Assembly (NCBI RefSeq): GCF_003071345.1
Contig: NZ_QCYK01000001.1
Location: 930,001 to 994,000, forward strand
Direction of reading: 5' to 3'
Origin: Chitinophaga parva
Lineage (GTDB): Bacteria > Bacteroidota > Bacteroidia > Chitinophagales > Chitinophagaceae
Length of the DNA: 64,000 nt
In this document: piece by piece, positions 26,523 through 33,471 of the stretch
Layout of the letters: every line of letters starts with the position of its first letter
Numbering within the stretch: the first letter of the stretch is position 1
Notes under the pieces: generated by a model
Databases searched by the model: none
What the model saw: the letters and a program-made list of their open reading frames with translations, nothing else
Told to the model about the DNA's origin: nothing
Position numbers and translations under genes: made by a program

Positions 26523-27095
26523 ATGTACGCTAATACCGCTATTGCAGATGAGATCATCCGCCTGTATGAAGACTTTGGAAAAGAAGATTATATCGGGGAG
26601 CCGGTATCACAGATAGAACATATGTGCCAGGCCGCCCAGCTGGCGGAGCTGGAAGGCTTTGATGAAGAAGTGGTCCTGGCGGCCTTCTTCCATGACATTG
26701 GCCATTTGTGTGAGCGGATAATGCCCGTAGAAAGCATGGACGGCTACGGCGTCAAGGACCATGAGCAACTGGGCGGCCAGTACCTGCGCGCCAAGGGCTT
26801 TTCCGAAAAAGTAGTGACCCTGGTGCAGGCCCACGTGGAGGCCAAGCGCTACCTCACTTTCCGCTACCCCGCTTACTACGAGCGCTTGTCTGAAGCCAGC
26901 CGTAAAACCCTGGAGTTCCAGGGTGGGCGCATGTCTGAAGCGGAAGCGGTGGCATTTGAGAACCATCCCTGGTTTAATCTCTTCATTAAAATGCGGGAAT
27001 GGGATGACAATGCCAAGCTGGAATTTCAGCCCCTGCCGCCGCTGGACCATTACCGTAAAATGATCATCCGCCATTTGCTGGCGCCACAGGTTTAA
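26523..27095 (+). CDS. PhnZ/TmpB-like HD-domain diiron oxygenase
   Basis: A 190-residue HD-domain protein of the phosphonate-associated HDIG group (TIGR03276). Candidate iron ligands and substrate residues line up with PhnZ: DYIGEPVSQIEHMCQAA (Tyr23, Glu26, His33), AAFFHDIGHL (His57, Asp58), VKDHEQLGG (His80), AHVEAKRYL (His104, Lys108) and a late Asp in MREWDDNAK. PhnZ oxidises (R)-2-amino-1-hydroxyethylphosphonate to glycine and phosphate with a mixed-valence diiron centre. Its usual partner PhnY, which makes that hydroxylated substrate, is not in this window, so the substrate may arrive already hydroxylated or PhnY may be elsewhere. It overlaps no gene and precedes the transporter by 14 bases. 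Confidence 0.88.
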   Translation: MYANTAIADEIIRLYEDFGKEDYIGEPVSQIEHMCQAAQLAELEGFDEEVVLAAFFHDIGHLCERIMPVESMDGYGVKDHEQLGGQYLRAKGFSEKVVTLVQAHVEAKRYLTFRYPAYYERLSEASRKTLEFQGGRMSEAEAVAFENHPWFNLFIKMREWDDNAKLEFQPLPPLDHYRKMIIRHLLAPQV

Positions 27096-27109
27096 TAAAA
27101 AAAGTGCTG

Positions 27110-28432
27110 ATGAAATTATTGCAGCGTGGCCGCGCCGTTGTGGCGCAATGGCCTTACCCGGTGGCATCCCTGGTGGCTGCACTGGCTTCCTTTGGGTGTT
27201 ATACATCCATGTATGCTTTCCGCAAAGCCTTTGCTGCCGGTACTTTTGAAGGAAGTGCCTACCTGGGGGTCGATTATAAGGTATGGCTGGTAATAGCCCA
27301 GGTAGTAGGCTATATGCTGAGCAAATTTTACGGCATCCGCTTCATTGCGGAAACCGCGGCCAAACGCCGTGCGCAGTACATCCTGCTGCTGATCGCTATT
27401 TCATGGGTGGCGTTGTTTGCCTTTGCAGTGACGCCGGCGCCGTGGAACATCATATTCCTTTTCGTGAATGGATTTCCGCTAGGCATGATCTGGGGCCTGG
27501 TGTGCGGCTACCTGGAAGGGCGGCGCAATACAGAGTTCCTCACGGCGGTAATGAGTACCAGCCTGATATTTGCCTCCGGCTTTGTGAAGTCCACCGGGCG
27601 CGGTCTCATGCAGGGCCTGGGCATCAGCGAGTACTGGATGCCCTTTGTAACCGGTGCCGTGTTTGCATTACCCCTGCTCTTTTTTGTAGCCTGTCTGGAG
27701 CTGATACCCCCGCCCAACGAGGAAGACAAGGCCCTGCGCACGGCCCGTGCGCCCATGGATGCCGCGGCGCGGCGCCACTTTGTACACTACTTCCTTCCCG
27801 GTATTATCATTACGGTGGTGATCTACGTGTTCTTTACCATTATGCGCGATGTGCGGGATAATTTTGAAGTGGAGATCTGGGCCAACTTTGGCGTGCATGA
27901 CTACTCCGTGTACACCCGCATAGATTCCATGATCTCCGTGATCGTGCTGGTGTGCATCAGCAGCCTTATCCTGGTGAAGGATAACCTCAAAGCATTCACT
28001 ATCATTCACGGGATGATCATCCTGGGTTGTATACTGGTGGGTATTGGTACCTGGTTATTTGACACACACCGTATTGATGTATATGCGTGGATGAGCATTG
28101 CGGGCCTGGGCCTGTACATGGGTTACATTCCCTATAACGCCATTTTCTTCGAGCGCATGATCGCCACTTTCCGTGTAAAAGGCAATGTGGGCTTCATCAT
28201 GTACATCGCCGATGCCATGGGCTACCTGGGCAGCGTAAGTATTTTGCTCATCAAGGAATTTGGGAATACACAGCTGAGCTGGGGGCGCTTCTTCCAACAG
28301 GGAGTAATGGCGGTATCTGTTATTGGTGGTGTATTTGGACTGGTCAGCCTGTTGTATTTCCGGCAGAAAAAAAAGTTAACGGTTAGCTCCCACCTCCTTC
28401 ACCTTTCCGCAGCGGCGCCAGCAGCTCCATGA
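27110..28432 (+). CDS. DUF5690 family MFS-like transporter
   Basis: A 440-residue inner-membrane protein with about twelve hydrophobic segments in two halves and a hydrophilic loop near residues 195-220. The opening ASFGCYTSMYAFRKAF and the block VVGYMLSKFYGIRFIAE recall the organophosphate:phosphate antiporters (GlpT/UhpT-type GYxxSKF). NCBI-style naming would be DUF5690. As the last gene of the phosphonate plus-strand unit it is well placed to bring the released phosphonate across the inner membrane, possibly against phosphate. That function is inferred. The ATG at 27110 is preferred over the GTG at 27104. Its 3' end overlaps the convergent DUF3820 gene by 50 bases. Confidence 0.82.
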   Translation: MKLLQRGRAVVAQWPYPVASLVAALASFGCYTSMYAFRKAFAAGTFEGSAYLGVDYKVWLVIAQVVGYMLSKFYGIRFIAETAAKRRAQYILLLIAISWVALFAFAVTPAPWNIIFLFVNGFPLGMIWGLVCGYLEGRRNTEFLTAVMSTSLIFASGFVKSTGRGLMQGLGISEYWMPFVTGAVFALPLLFFVACLELIPPPNEEDKALRTARAPMDAAARRHFVHYFLPGIIITVVIYVFFTIMRDVRDNFEVEIWANFGVHDYSVYTRIDSMISVIVLVCISSLILVKDNLKAFTIIHGMIILGCILVGIGTWLFDTHRIDVYAWMSIAGLGLYMGYIPYNAIFFERMIATFRVKGNVGFIMYIADAMGYLGSVSILLIKEFGNTQLSWGRFFQQGVMAVSVIGGVFGLVSLLYFRQKKKLTVSSHLLHLSAAAPAAP

Positions 28433-28628
28433 GACCATTGGTCTTGATCACCAGCAGGGTTTCCAGCAGCATGCCCAGTTTGCCGGGCGGAAAACCGCCT
28501 TTGCGCGGAAACCATTCCAGGTAAGATACGGGCAGGTCACAGAGCGTAGTGCCTTTGTATTTACCAAAAGGCATTTTCATGGTAACAAGTTCCTGTAGCA
28601 TTGCGCCGTTTGGCTGTGGTATTTCCAT
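28383..28628 (-). CDS. DUF3820 family small protein
   Basis: An 81-residue cytosolic protein with the DUF3820 pattern: MKMPFGKYKGTTLCDLPVSY followed by LEWFPRKGGFPPGKLGMLLE. Family members are small, basic and of unknown function; one structural relative resembles a nuclease-fold protein. The ATG at 28628 is preferred over a TTG two codons earlier. It runs convergent to the DUF5690 gene and their coding ends overlap by 50 bases. It may be the last gene of the CBM9-GHL10 minus-strand set, being 39 bases away. Confidence 0.82.
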   Translation of the reverse strand: MEIPQPNGAMLQELVTMKMPFGKYKGTTLCDLPVSYLEWFPRKGGFPPGKLGMLLETLLVIKTNGLMELLAPLRKGEGGGS

Positions 28629-28667
28629 GTGCAAAAGCGGTTTTAAAGGGCAGCGAAGATAAGGGTT

Positions 28668-29804
28668 TTAAGCACTGGCAGCTATCAGGGCCCTGAGTAC
28701 GTCCGGTGTTACGGTGCCAAACAGCGATACGCCGGCGGCACCATTGTCCATGGCCAGTTTAATGCCCCGGGCCAGGTCGTTCATATTGTCGTGGAAGTCT
28801 GGCAGGTAAAGGCCGGCATACAGTGGAAACCTGCCGTGCAGGGCTTTTACGCCTTCCTCCACCGCATCGCCTATCCAGCTCACATCTTCATCATAAAAGC
28901 CGTGGTAGATCATGGGACTTACGGCGTTGAGCGGCCAGTTTACCCAGTCCTGCCGTACAATGCGTTTGGCAATTTCCGGCGTGGGAAACACGGCGGCGGA
29001 AATGGGCTTCTTGTGCTTATGTGCTACATTGGCCAGGTTGGTCACCACGTTGGTAATTCGGTCATAGCGGTACTTGCGCCAGGATGGGCTCTGGTCCGGG
29101 TGTTCCAGCTCCAGCGGGTCTTTGCCTTTGAGGGCTTTGTAGCCTGCGCGGCAGGTATCGCAATAACAGAAATCATATTCCGGCAGTTCTTTACTCTGGT
29201 CAATGCCGTAATGGGCCCATAGGTGCACGGGCAGTATCACATCGCAATAGCGCACGTAGTCCAGGTGGATGCCATCTACATAATCTTTGGAAAGCTCTGT
29301 GTGCACTACATTTTTCAGGTATTCCACCACTTCCGGTTTGCTGGGGCACAGCCAGCGGTAGTAGTCCACGTAAGGCGGGTGGGTGGCGCAGCTTTCGCCT
29401 TTACGGTTTTGTGCATACCATTCCGGGTGGGCTGCCAGCAGGTCTTTTTCCCCGCGGTTCATCGTCCAGATCCAGCGGTGGGCATTGATGCCCGCTGCTT
29501 TTGCGGCGCGGAAATGCTTTTCACTGTCTGCTTCAAAATAAATATCCGTAACGCCCGCCTGTGCATAGGCGGTGTAGTGGATGGAGATGTCGGTATCACT
29601 GTCTTTAGGATTTGGATTGATCCAAACCCGGTGCCGTGGCGTATCCCCCTTTGAAGGAGATGCGCTCCTTGAAGGAGATGACTCCCTGATTGGCAGGGAA
29701 GGGGCCTCCTCCGGCGCGGAAAACGGGGCTGCCATTCCTTTCATGCTGCCCAGCAGGGCCGCGCTTCCCAGGCCCATGGCTTTTAAAAAACGTCTTTTAT
29801 TCAT
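28668..29804 (-). CDS. GHL10-like putative glycoside hydrolase with Tat-type signal
   Basis: A 378-residue exported enzyme. The N-terminus MNKRRFLKAMGLGSAALLGS has a twin-basic/hydrophobic pattern, close to a Tat or Sec signal. A low-complexity Ser/Pro/Arg linker follows. The TIM-barrel body has the hypothetical glycosyl hydrolase 10 (PF02638) pattern: RVWINPNPKDSDTDI, WIWTMNRG, DYVDGIHLDYVRYCD with the likely acid residues, and SPMIYHGFYD. The start at 29804 is chosen for the signal; the frame stays open for 45 more codons. It lies 40 bases behind a CBM9-like protein gene, and both probably act on the same extracellular polysaccharide. Confidence 0.86.
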   Translation of the reverse strand: MNKRRFLKAMGLGSAALLGSMKGMAAPFSAPEEAPSLPIRESSPSRSASPSKGDTPRHRVWINPNPKDSDTDISIHYTAYAQAGVTDIYFEADSEKHFRAAKAAGINAHRWIWTMNRGEKDLLAAHPEWYAQNRKGESCATHPPYVDYYRWLCPSKPEVVEYLKNVVHTELSKDYVDGIHLDYVRYCDVILPVHLWAHYGIDQSKELPEYDFCYCDTCRAGYKALKGKDPLELEHPDQSPSWRKYRYDRITNVVTNLANVAHKHKKPISAAVFPTPEIAKRIVRQDWVNWPLNAVSPMIYHGFYDEDVSWIGDAVEEGVKALHGRFPLYAGLYLPDFHDNMNDLARGIKLAMDNGAAGVSLFGTVTPDVLRALIAASA

Positions 29805-29844
29805 GTTGTTGGTTTTTGCCAGTAAATAAAAACAAGGGGTATCG

Positions 29845-30972
29845 TTATTCGTAATCGTTGGTGAAGTAGGGCCGGCCTTCCTGGGTAATGCTCCAGTAAC
29901 GGGTGCGGTACTGCAGCCGGGCGGTGAATTGTGTGGCAATGGCCTGTAGCGAAAGCGTGTATTCGTTACCGTTAGTATCGGTCACTTTTTCCGGCATGCC
30001 CAGGTCCTTCAGGGAGGTGGCATAGCTGCCATGCAGTTTGCGGTAATCCCGCTGTTTATAGTACAGCAGCCAGAGGTATTTTTTGGTGTCTTCCCCAAAG
30101 GGCAACTGGAAGTCTTTTTCCTTGGCACCCGCGGTGGCGGAGGAAAAGAGCAGGTAGCCCCAGCGTTCCGGTGCATGCATATCAATAATGCCCTGCGGCG
30201 ACCATACCCAGTTGTGTTCCTTCAGCGGTTTATGGGTAGTGGCGTCTGTGCGTTTCACATATTTCCCGTCTTTCACGTCCGTATCCCATTCCACGCGGGA
30301 GAAGTTAATGCGCCACCAGGTGCTGTCGTGCGGCTTGTTCTGGCTCCAGAAGCGCATGGCCTCAAAGGGGATGGCCATTTCCACGCTCCATTGTATGTCC
30401 TTATCCTTCGGGTTGTTCATAGTGCCCTGGTGGTGTACCGCGGTGCGGATACCTTTGGCATCCCAGCTGATGAGGGCCTTGCCGCCATTGCGGTAGGGCA
30501 TGGGGAGGAACAGGTCAAAGAGGGTGTTGCGTGCATTTACCTCGTATTCAAAATACTGGTGGGCGTCGTTATCCGGGTCGATGAAGATCTCGAAATCATT
30601 GTCGTAGAAGATCACCGTGTCGCGCTTTTGCAGGTTGGCCCAGATCTGCGGTTCCTGCAGCTCGGCATACACGTAAAGGTTGTTGTCATCCCATAGCATT
30701 TTTACGCGGGTGCGCAGGGCGGGTGCGGGCTGTTTATCACCCTCAATATCGGTGAAGTCCTGCGTCCAGGCAGCCTTCTGCCAGCTGGATTCCGTGGCTT
30801 GCCCGTCAATGTTGAGGGGCGCAGCGGTGCGCTGGCATACGTAGTGGCGCGGGGTGGTGAATAACGGTGCATAAGCATCAAAGACAGACTGGGCGCGGGT
30901 AGCGGCGCTGCAGCATAGGAAAAGCGCGGTGGCAAAAGCGGCACGGCGGATATAGCTGGTTTCTCTAAACAT
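29845..30972 (-). CDS. carbohydrate-binding family 9-like secreted protein
   Basis: A 375-residue protein with a signal peptide (LFLCCSAATRAQ). The body matches the CBM9-like sugar-binding domain of large Bacteroidota proteins: AAPLNIDGQATESSWQKA, VKMLWDDNNLYVYAELQEPQ, FYDNDFEIFIDPDND and WSVEMAIPFEAMRF. The C-terminal third (about residues 300-375) has no clear match by eye. It leads a minus-strand group with the GHL10-like enzyme. It likely binds a polysaccharide or sugar acid in the periplasm or at the surface. A 77-base direct repeat pair lies directly upstream of its start. Confidence 0.88.
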   Translation of the reverse strand: MFRETSYIRRAAFATALFLCCSAATRAQSVFDAYAPLFTTPRHYVCQRTAAPLNIDGQATESSWQKAAWTQDFTDIEGDKQPAPALRTRVKMLWDDNNLYVYAELQEPQIWANLQKRDTVIFYDNDFEIFIDPDNDAHQYFEYEVNARNTLFDLFLPMPYRNGGKALISWDAKGIRTAVHHQGTMNNPKDKDIQWSVEMAIPFEAMRFWSQNKPHDSTWWRINFSRVEWDTDVKDGKYVKRTDATTHKPLKEHNWVWSPQGIIDMHAPERWGYLLFSSATAGAKEKDFQLPFGEDTKKYLWLLYYKQRDYRKLHGSYATSLKDLGMPEKVTDTNGNEYTLSLQAIATQFTARLQYRTRYWSITQEGRPYFTNDYE

Positions 30973-31565
30973 GTGCTAAAGATAAGCGGGCGGCTTGAGG
31001 ATGACAATGCAGCGAAGAAATAAAGCCGTTTTTGACAGCGATGGGCCACAAGGTTGATGGCATTTCCCCCGGGAAAAGTGCCCCTGCAAACCCGTGCGCG
31101 ATCGTTTTTAGACGGCGATGGTATACAAGGTTGATGGCATTTCCCCCGGGAAAAGTGCCCTGCAAACCCCTGCGCGATCGTTTTTTTTAAAATATGAGGG
31201 CAAAAAAGCATGCGATCCTGCGCATTAACAAAAAATTTTTTCTCTTTTTTCCGGGCCTGCGGCCAATCCAGCCTGGCTGTGCCCGGAAGCCTCGGCCACC
31301 CTCAACCGGCTTACCATAAGCAATGCATATTCAGTTATTGCAACAGATTGCATATATAAATTAACATATATTAAATAATCATAAAATTGAAAATATTTGC
31401 TCTCATGTATGCGGGCGTGGCCCGGATGCGGCACCACACCGGGTTTGTTGAGTTGATCTAAATATTCAACTTGTGTCGTACATTGGCCGTAAGAGTTCAG
31501 GATCCCATAACCTAATGTCATCGCCACTTTTCGTACTGTTTACGTAAAACCCTCAATACATCCGT
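30973..31565. other. 593-base divergent gap between CBM9-like gene and peptide genes
   Basis: Holds a 77-base tandem repeat (separate entry) and an AT-rich stretch around 31340-31400. A 100-codon minus-strand frame at 31225-31527 shows no motif and no plausible function. Promoters for the CBM9 gene and for the double-glycine peptide genes should be here; no clear consensus pair was found. Confidence 0.5.
31034..31186. repeat. 77-base direct tandem repeat, two copies
   Basis: Copy 1 at 31034-31110 and copy 2 at 31111-31186 are nearly identical. Both contain AAGGTTGATGGCATTTCCCC, then GGGAAAAGTGCC and GCGCGATCGTTTTT. Differences are a few substitutions and one missing C. Each unit ends in a T run. 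On the minus strand they lie in the leader of the CBM9-like gene. Confidence 0.85.
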
Positions 31566-31808
31566 ATGAAAATTGAAACCTTAACTCCTGCGGCGATGCA
31601 GGAAATCAATGGAGGTCTTAGTCTCGGCCTCCTCGGCGCTAACCTGCTGTTCAACCTTACCGGCAGCCTTAATAGCGCTAATCCCGCTGCAAGCAGCTTG
31701 AATCTTACCGGAGCCCTTACTTTGCTCGGCGCAGCCTTAGGCGTGTCTGCAGCTGGTCATGGTGCTAACTGGAGCATCAACGTTGCAGGTATCACGCCTT
31801 CCCTTTAG
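31566..31808 (+). CDS. double-glycine leader precursor peptide 1
   Basis: An 80-residue peptide. The first 17 residues (KIETLTPAAMQEINGG after Met) are a double-glycine leader of the kind cleaved by C39 peptidase transporters. The 63-residue remainder is neutral and hydrophobic, rich in Leu, Ala, Gly, Asn and Ser, with GLLGANLLFNLTGSLN and GALTLLGAALGVSAAG. It has no cysteine and almost no charge, so lanthionine or disulfide formation is unlikely. Its leader matches that of the next gene at most key positions. A bacteriocin-like or self-assembling secreted peptide is the best reading; activity is unknown. Confidence 0.82.
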   Translation: MKIETLTPAAMQEINGGLSLGLLGANLLFNLTGSLNSANPAASSLNLTGALTLLGAALGVSAAGHGANWSINVAGITPSL

Positions 31809-31911
31809 TGCATCGTGTCTCACCCTTACACGTGCATGCAGGGGCAAGCTGAAAACCCTTAGAAAAGAGTAGGCAACCTCATTTCATCACATTTTTCAAA
31901 TCATCCTTATT

Positions 31912-32220
31912 ATGGAAATCCTCGAACTCACCGGCGAAGAAATGCAAGACATTAATGGCGGTATCACCCTGGGCGGCCTTGGCGGCGGCGATATCCTGGG
32001 TGGCCTGCTGGGCGGCAACCTGCTGGGTGGCCTCACCGGCGCTACTGGCCTGGGCGGTCTCCTCGGCGGCCTTACCGGTGGCCTGGGCTCCGGCACTGGT
32101 CTTGGCCTTGGTAACACCACCATCAACATTGGTATCAGCAATGGCGCTTCCAATTCTGGTGGCCTGCTGGGCGGCCTTCTCGGCTCGCTGGGTGTTTCCC
32201 TGAGCGTTAATCACTCCTGA
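31912..32220 (+). CDS. double-glycine leader precursor peptide 2, glycine-rich core
   Basis: A 102-residue peptide with leader MEILELTGEEMQDINGG, closely related to that of the preceding gene (LTxxxMQxINGG). The 85-residue core has roughly 32 glycines and repeats of GGLLGG and GGLTGG, then a short NTTINIGISNG section and GGLLGGLLGSLGVSLSV. It has one Asp and one His and no cysteine. Such a core could insert in membranes or form beta-rich fibrils; the glycine-rich microcins are a loose comparison. It sits 103 bases after peptide 1 and just before a terminator hairpin that precedes the exporter genes, so both peptides are probably made in excess of the exporter. Confidence 0.82.
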   Translation: MEILELTGEEMQDINGGITLGGLGGGDILGGLLGGNLLGGLTGATGLGGLLGGLTGGLGSGTGLGLGNTTINIGISNGASNSGGLLGGLLGSLGVSLSVNHS

Positions 32221-32250
32221 TCAGGACTTTAAGTTTACAGATCATTACCA

Positions 32251-32290
32251 AAAGGGATAACTCCATGTAGTTATCCCTTTGGTCTTTTTT
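32251..32290 (+). terminator. intrinsic terminator between peptide and exporter genes
   Basis: Twelve-base stem AAAGGGATAACT / AGTTATCCCTTT (32251-32262 with 32269-32280) and a TTTTTT run at 32285-32290. It should stop most transcripts after the two precursor genes; read-through would give lower levels of the HlyD and ABC genes 15 bases downstream. Confidence 0.8.
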
Positions 32291-32304
32291 CTAATCCGCC
32301 GCAT

Positions 32305-33471
32305 ATGTCAGACCGCCAGATATTTCCCCACGAGATCGTGAGTTTTTCCGCGGAGCATCACTTTGCTCAATACCATACCCGCTCCCGCACCGTATACCTG
32401 TTGATCTTATTCCTGCTGGTTGCCGCTTTCGTTACCATCTGCATTGTGAAAGTGGAAGTGAGCGTGCACAGCTCCGGCATCCTGCGCGCCGGTAATGAGC
32501 GCAGCGTGATCCGCGTACCCGTGGAAGGCCGTATAGACTCCCTGTTTGTTACAGAAAATATGCACGTGCAACAAGGCCAGGTGCTCTTTAAGATCCGCTC
32601 CCACGCAGTGGATGAACAGACCATGCTGGTAAATGAACAAAGCCAGGACCTGCAGGCCCAGCTCCATGACCTGGAGCAGCTGGTAAATGGCCGTGGTGGC
32701 ACATTACAAAGCACCCTCTATCGCCAGCAATACCAAACCTACCAGCAGAAAATGGCAGAACTGCAGCGCCGCTATACCCAGGTAAAGCGTAGCTACGACC
32801 GCTATAAAGCCCTGTTTGACCAGCACGTGGTGGCCCCCGCGGAATATGAAAAATACCAGTCGGATCTGGAAAACACGGCGGGTGAACTGCAGCTCTCGCG
32901 TGAGCAGCAGTTCAGCGAATGGCAGGGCGAACTCACCAGCATACGCCAGCAACTGCAACAAACGGAGGCCAAGCAAAGCATGTACAACCACGAAAAAGAA
33001 TACTACACCGTGCGCGCCGTAACCAGTGGTTCCATACAGCAGCTCAAAGGCATACAGGCCGGCAGCTATGTGGCTGTGAACGAAGAACTGGGCGAGATCT
33101 CCCCGGATTCCGGCCTTATTGCGGAAGTGTACGTACTGCCCAAAGACATAGGCCTGCTGCGTAAAGGCACGCCCGTAAATGTGCAGGTGGATGCCTTTAA
33201 CTACAATGAATGGGGGCTCCTGGGCGGCAAAGTGATCGCCATTTCCAACGATGTATTCCTCGATAACCATCAACCCTACTTTAAAGTACGCTGTGCACTG
33301 GACCGCGATTACCTGACCCTGCACAACGGCTATAAAGGCATGGTGAAAAAAGGCATGACCGCCCAGGTGCGCTTTCACGTAACTAAACGCACGCTCTATC
33401 AATTGCTCTACGATAAAACTGATGATTGGCTGAATCCAAACCTGCAACATGATGACACTGCCCTTAACTAA
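32305..33471 (+). CDS. HlyD family membrane-fusion protein
   Basis: A 388-residue periplasmic adaptor. One membrane helix near residues 31-50 (VYLLILFLLVAAFVTICIV) is followed by a lipoyl-like half (GILRAGNERSVIRVPVEGRI, then VQQGQVLFKI). A long coiled-coil hairpin runs over about residues 110-225 (repeated LQRRYTQVKRSYDRYK, SREQQFSEWQGELTSIRQQL). A second beta half ends the protein (IAEVYVLPKDIGLLRKGTPV). It connects the ABC exporter encoded next to an outer-membrane channel. The following gene starts inside its last 23 bases, so the two are translationally coupled. No TolC gene is in the window. Confidence 0.93.
   Translation: MSDRQIFPHEIVSFSAEHHFAQYHTRSRTVYLLILFLLVAAFVTICIVKVEVSVHSSGILRAGNERSVIRVPVEGRIDSLFVTENMHVQQGQVLFKIRSHAVDEQTMLVNEQSQDLQAQLHDLEQLVNGRGGTLQSTLYRQQYQTYQQKMAELQRRYTQVKRSYDRYKALFDQHVVAPAEYEKYQSDLENTAGELQLSREQQFSEWQGELTSIRQQLQQTEAKQSMYNHEKEYYTVRAVTSGSIQQLKGIQAGSYVAVNEELGEISPDSGLIAEVYVLPKDIGLLRKGTPVNVQVDAFNYNEWGLLGGKVIAISNDVFLDNHQPYFKVRCALDRDYLTLHNGYKGMVKKGMTAQVRFHVTKRTLYQLLYDKTDDWLNPNLQHDDTALN

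Noticed and set aside
31034..31186. The tandem repeat as a CRISPR array or attachment site.
   Set aside because: Two units without distinct spacers and without cas genes or an integrase nearby.
31225..31527. A 100-codon minus-strand frame in the gap before the peptide genes.
   Set aside because: No family motif, odd composition, and it would cover the likely promoter region of the peptide operon. Treated as chance.
31879..32214. A 111-codon antisense frame over the glycine-rich peptide gene.
   Set aside because: It is the mirror of a low-complexity GGC/CTG pattern; its Ala/Gln-rich product has no start context or relatives that I recognise.
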